Shown here piece after piece: positions 60,609 to 64,000 of a stretch of DNA of 64,000 bases; within the stretch, counting starts at the first letter, position 1; the number at the start of each line of letters is the position of its first letter. Position numbers and translations under genes: made by a program. The notes below the pieces were generated by a model that saw only the letters and a program-made list of their open reading frames with translations, had not been told where the DNA came from and did no database searches. The stretch covers positions 3,126,001 through 3,190,000 of the forward strand of contig NC_045147.1 in assembly GCF_008831285.2 (NCBI RefSeq), written 5' to 3'. This DNA is from Nymphaea colorata (lineage: Eukaryota > Streptophyta > Magnoliopsida > Nymphaeales > Nymphaeaceae).

Positions 60609-62450
60609 TTGCTCATGACCTTGTATCATTTTCTCCCATCGCTACTCAAACCGAAAACCGAAACGCCTGCACTACCCAATGTGGACCCACATGATCTTGC
60701 CCAACTACATAATAGTGAACCAGCACCTCATCCTATTGATCATACTGATTCACAATCTCAACTTCAGCCATTAGCCCCCGCTCCTTTATTTCCCTCCCTA
60801 CTAGTCTTGCCTCCACTAAGCTCACCATCACCTAGCTCACCTCCACCTGTACTAGGTACCTCTACTGGACTCTCTCATCCCATGGTTACACGTTCTCAAA
60901 ATGGTATTATTAAACCCAACCCTAAATACCTATTAACTACCTATGTTCCCACCAAACCAAAAAAAAATTCCATTGCCCTTAAACACCCTGGTTGGAGAAG
61001 AGCTATGGAAGATGAAACGGCAGCCTTGATAAAAAATGAGACATGGACATTAGTATCTAAAGATCCCTCAATGCACATTATTGGAAGCCGATGGGTTTAC
61101 AAGACTAAATTAAAGAGTGATGGCCAAGTTGACAGACTCAAAGCATGGCTAGTAGTGCAGGGCTATAATCAGGTTGCAGACATGGATTTTCTTGAAACTT
61201 TTTCACCAGTTGTAAAACCAGCAACTATACAGATCGTTCTTTCTATCGCTCTCATGAACGGTTGGACTCTTGGACTCTTAAATAATTAGATGTCAAGAAT
61301 GCATTCTTGAATGGTTATTTGACTAAAACTATCTTCATTGAGTAGCCACCTGGGTTTAAAGACAAACAATTTCCTCATCACGTTTGCAAATTAAACTGAG
61401 CACTCTACGGACTTAAACAGACTCCACAAGCATGGTATGATCTTTTCACTCAGTTTTTGTTCTCTCAAAATTTTCAATCCAGCTCCGCTGATTCCTCAGT
61501 ATTTGTTCGACTTCAAGATTCCACGCTGACTACACTTTTATTATATATGGATGATATTATTCTAATGGCGGCTGCCCAAACTTTCTTGCTTCCTTCCAAA
61601 AGCAAGTGTCTCATACCTTTGCCATGAATGATCTTGGGGAATTACACTATTTTTTGGGCATTTAAGTTCAATGAAATGCCTCAAGACTTTTTCTCAACTA
61701 GCAACGCTATGCTATGGAAATTCTAAAGTGAGCACAAATGCAATCATGTAAACCAACTGCTACACCCATGGTTGCTAATGTTTCTAGCATAAGCACTTCA
61801 GAGACAGCTTATCCCAGTGCTACTATGTATCACAGTCTTATTGGCGCCTTGCAATATCTTACATTTATGCGACCAGACATTACTTATGCCGTCAATTATG
61901 TCTCACAGTTTATGCACGCCCATTCTATAAGACATTTTCAGCTGCTTAAACAAATTCTTTGCTATTTTCAGGGAAGTATATCTCATGGGATGCAATTTTT
62001 TAAGCCCAAATAGTTATCCGTTCGAGCATATTTTGATGCAGATTGGGATGATTGCCCCAACACTCATAGGTCTACAACAGGCTAATGTACCATTTTGGGA
62101 CGCATATTTTGGCTTCTAAGAAACAACATAGTGTTGCTCGAGCATCTTGCGAAGCTGAATATCGTGCTCTTGCAACAATAGCAGCAGAACTAACTTGGAT
62201 AACCTTTATCCTTAGATATCTTGGTCTTTTTCTATCACAACCTCCACTTCTCTTATGTGACAACCTTTCTACTTTGCAATCCACCATCAAAACAGCCAAT
62301 CACTCCCAGATGAAGCATATTGAGCTTGATTTTCATTTTGTAAGTGAAAAGGTGGCTCTTGGATCCTTAGTCACTCAATTCGCACTTGACAACATTGGGT
62401 TACAATCTCGGTCTTTGACAAGATTTACGCTCGAGATTGAGAGGGAATGT
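60609..62450 (+). pseudogene. Copia reverse transcriptase and RNase H, decayed
   Basis: RT starts at HPGWRRAMEDETAALIKNET (about 60985) and has SRWVYKTKLKSDGQVDRLKA and FLETFSPVVKPATIQIVLS. After a stop near 61289 come LDVKNAFLNGYL and ALYGLKQTPQAWYD. The active-site YMDD is at 61544-61555. Frameshifts follow. The connection/RNase H part reads YHSLIGALQYLTFMRPDITY, YFDADWDDCPNTHRSTTG and ASCEAEYRALATIAAELTWI. The Pro/Ser-rich stretch before RT (60700-60880) is the usual linker. Confidence 0.88.
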
Positions 62451-62842
62451 TAATGCACAATCCAGTGACAATTACACAAATGATGGGGAAGATCACGATG
62501 GAGTTGACAAATCAATTCAGCATAATCCTATCAAAAAGGAAACTACATTCGCTGGACCTGATTTGAGAAATCAAGAAAGAACTTATCATACGGAAAGAAA
62601 TCTAGGCAACCTGGCAATAAATCCTCATTGAGAATGAGAGAAACAGTTACAGATAATAGAGATTTAAGGAAGGATTGTTCAAATTTCAAACAAACGTGTA
62701 AGAATCCCTCCAAAAAATCTTGTATAAATATTGGAATCAAGGAAACCTCACACCATTGAGTTTTGTCTGTGAGAGATAGTGGACGTAGGATTTTATATCC
62801 GAACCACTTAAAATTCTTTTTTGTCTTGCTTATTTCATTTCA
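62448..62842 (+). repeat. 3' LTR of the 57.6-62.8 kb Copia
   Basis: 395 bp. It appears to be the full-length form of the LTR; the 5' copy has lost about 50 bp. Confidence 0.92.
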
Positions 62843-62847
62843 AAACC

Positions 62848-63765
62848 TTCCATAATCCATGTGCTTGATTGGGAAGAAGTTGAGGTTGCCGTTGAAGATG
62901 TCTTTGGAGATGTGCCAATAGCTAACAAACACTTGAAGACGATACATATATCCGAGTAAAATTAATTAGTTCAGTTCTTGAGTTTTCTTTTACACAACAA
63001 AAGGTTTGAGATCGTGAAGATGCAGGAAGTAACAAGATTGTTTGCTGCCACACCACCATCTGATAGGTTTTAATGCCTTGTTGTGCCTTGGGAGTCCTTT
63101 GTTTATAAGTAATGAGCAGGCAGGTAAGTTGGTGCAGCAGAGGTGCTGATGCATATATCATAGAGGGCGGCATCCTTTGAAACATTGTTCTTTGTCTGCT
63201 TGAAAATGAACATGATTATGAGCAATAGTTTTTTTTTCTGGACAAGCAGGAGGATGGTTCCAATTGCCCGAGAGCTGTGTTGGTACTAGGTGGTGAGATC
63301 TCATGTGCTTCAACTTTCACATAAAACCGTAGTCAAGGTTGTATGCACAGTTATGCTTACGTGCACAGTAAAAGAAGGAGGATGTTTTTGTAATTAAAAA
63401 AATATGTCCTTTGTAGTCATTTCACTTTTTTTTATTTTTATCCTACCAAAACTTGTCTTTTTCTGTGTGGACAAGGGGTATTTTTGTCATTAACTAATAT
63501 AGTGCATTAAACCCACCTCCTTTTAGGGTATTGGAGCATAGTTCCCCACGAGACAAACTGGAGACTCACTGTTACAACGCGTCCCAGCCCATTCATTTGA
63601 GTTATGCCCCTCTGACACAGCAATAACTGATTTGTTACAATTAATTTTGGAAAAGAAAAGCAGACCAACAAAAGAGTAGTATCAATTTAGGAACAAATGG
63701 CGCTTTGAAAAATCAAAAGTTTGAAAAACATACGTTTAGAAATGGGGATACATTAGGTCATAACT
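62848..63765. other. Flank of the Copia insertion, possible coding remnant
   Basis: Directly right of the target duplication one plus-strand frame reads PSIIHVLDWEEVEVAVEDV then FGDVPIANKHLKT and stops after about 37 codons (near 62959). An AG just left of the insertion could have been its splice acceptor. I do not recognise the sequence. The rest of the stretch has no features. Confidence 0.3.
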
Positions 63766-63936
63766 AAGGGTAGAGCCAAAACTTTTTTCCGGTGGAGTAC
63801 TAAATATATGGTTTATAAATTTTCAATTGACGATGGACAGTGACCCAAATCTTATAAGACTACCCTATATAACTGGACCCAAATAATGGGCTTGTGGGGG
63901 CATACTCCCCATGGAGACCCCTCTGCCTCCACCTCT
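63766..63936. mobile_element. 171-bp non-autonomous element with 10-bp target duplication
   Basis: It is flanked by ggtcataact at 63756-63765 and 63937-63946. It starts aagggtagagccaaaactt and ends ctctgcctccacctct; the reverse complement of the end (agaggtggaggcagag) loosely resembles the start. A 9-10-bp duplication suggests Mutator-type transposition. Similar ends occur at 54166 and about 17766. Confidence 0.7.
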
Positions 63937-64000
63937 GGTCATAACTTGTCTGTTATTGTTGTCTCTCGTATTAATTTGGCGTAGGGTCATTCATATAATG

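Larger units (their letters stand above)
57613..62842 (+). mobile_element. Ty1/Copia retrotransposon with both LTRs and target duplication
   Basis: 5' LTR 57613-57958 and 3' LTR 62448-62842 both begin TGTTAA and end TTCA. They are flanked by perfect 5-bp duplications aaacc at 57608-57612 and 62843-62847. The primer site tggtatcagagc (57959-57970, initiator tRNA-Met) follows the 5' LTR, and a purine tract gagattgagagggaa precedes the 3' LTR. The interior has gag, zinc knuckle, protease region, integrase, RT and RNase H in Copia order. Many stops and frameshifts mean it cannot move on its own. Confidence 0.95.

Overview
This is nuclear DNA of a flowering plant. The evidence is spliced genes with GT-AG introns whose best relatives by recollection are plant proteins (a SERAC1-type ARM/alpha-beta hydrolase, an At3g17340-type importin-beta-like protein, IQM calmodulin-binding proteins, glycolate oxidase), three Ty1/Copia elements, a TRIM element, MITE-like hairpins and long (TA)n tracts. 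The lineage cannot be fixed from sequence alone. All protein-family assignments come from reading translations and from memory of the families; no search was run.

Layout. 1-1751: intergenic. 1752-12812 (minus strand): a complete ten-exon gene for a ~1249-residue mitochondrial-type SERAC1-like hydrolase. Every exon junction is phase-consistent, and its two large introns are stuffed with small transposons. 12813-18590: AT-rich intergenic DNA with microsatellites and a SINE-like head. 18592-23526: a ~1.1 kb unit carrying the first exons of an IQM gene is present twice. Between the two copies lie a dispersed repeat (here called R) and a 230-bp-arm inverted repeat. 23527-26150: a Copia remnant lacking most of its RT. 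27204-27800: tail of repeat R. 28112-28731: a long hairpin with ~280-300 bp arms.

31451-40670 (minus strand): exons of an importin-beta-like ARM-repeat gene. The N-terminal third is missing, one splice acceptor is AT instead of AG, and one junction is out of phase by 1 nt, so it looks like a decaying or fragmented copy. One intron holds a truncated Copia (35792-38908). That Copia's integrase ORF is itself split by a 456-bp TRIM element with intact LTRs, tRNA-Met primer site, polypurine tract and 5-bp target duplication. 41229-56445: gene-poor DNA with another partial R copy, a MITE, a LINE zinc-domain scrap, one exon of glycolate oxidase and a second long R copy (54349-56445). 57613-62842: a Copia element with both LTRs and perfect 5-bp target duplications but decayed coding frames. 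63766-63936: a 171-bp element with a 10-bp target duplication.

Only the SERAC1-like gene looks intact. The rest of the window shows transposons nesting in introns and in one another, and gene fragments (IQM, a BEL1-like region, glycolate oxidase) being copied and decaying. I found no gene cluster or multi-gene system. The most unusual items are the nested TRIM, the long hairpin, the importin-like gene's splice defects, and the R family that carries a coding fragment.
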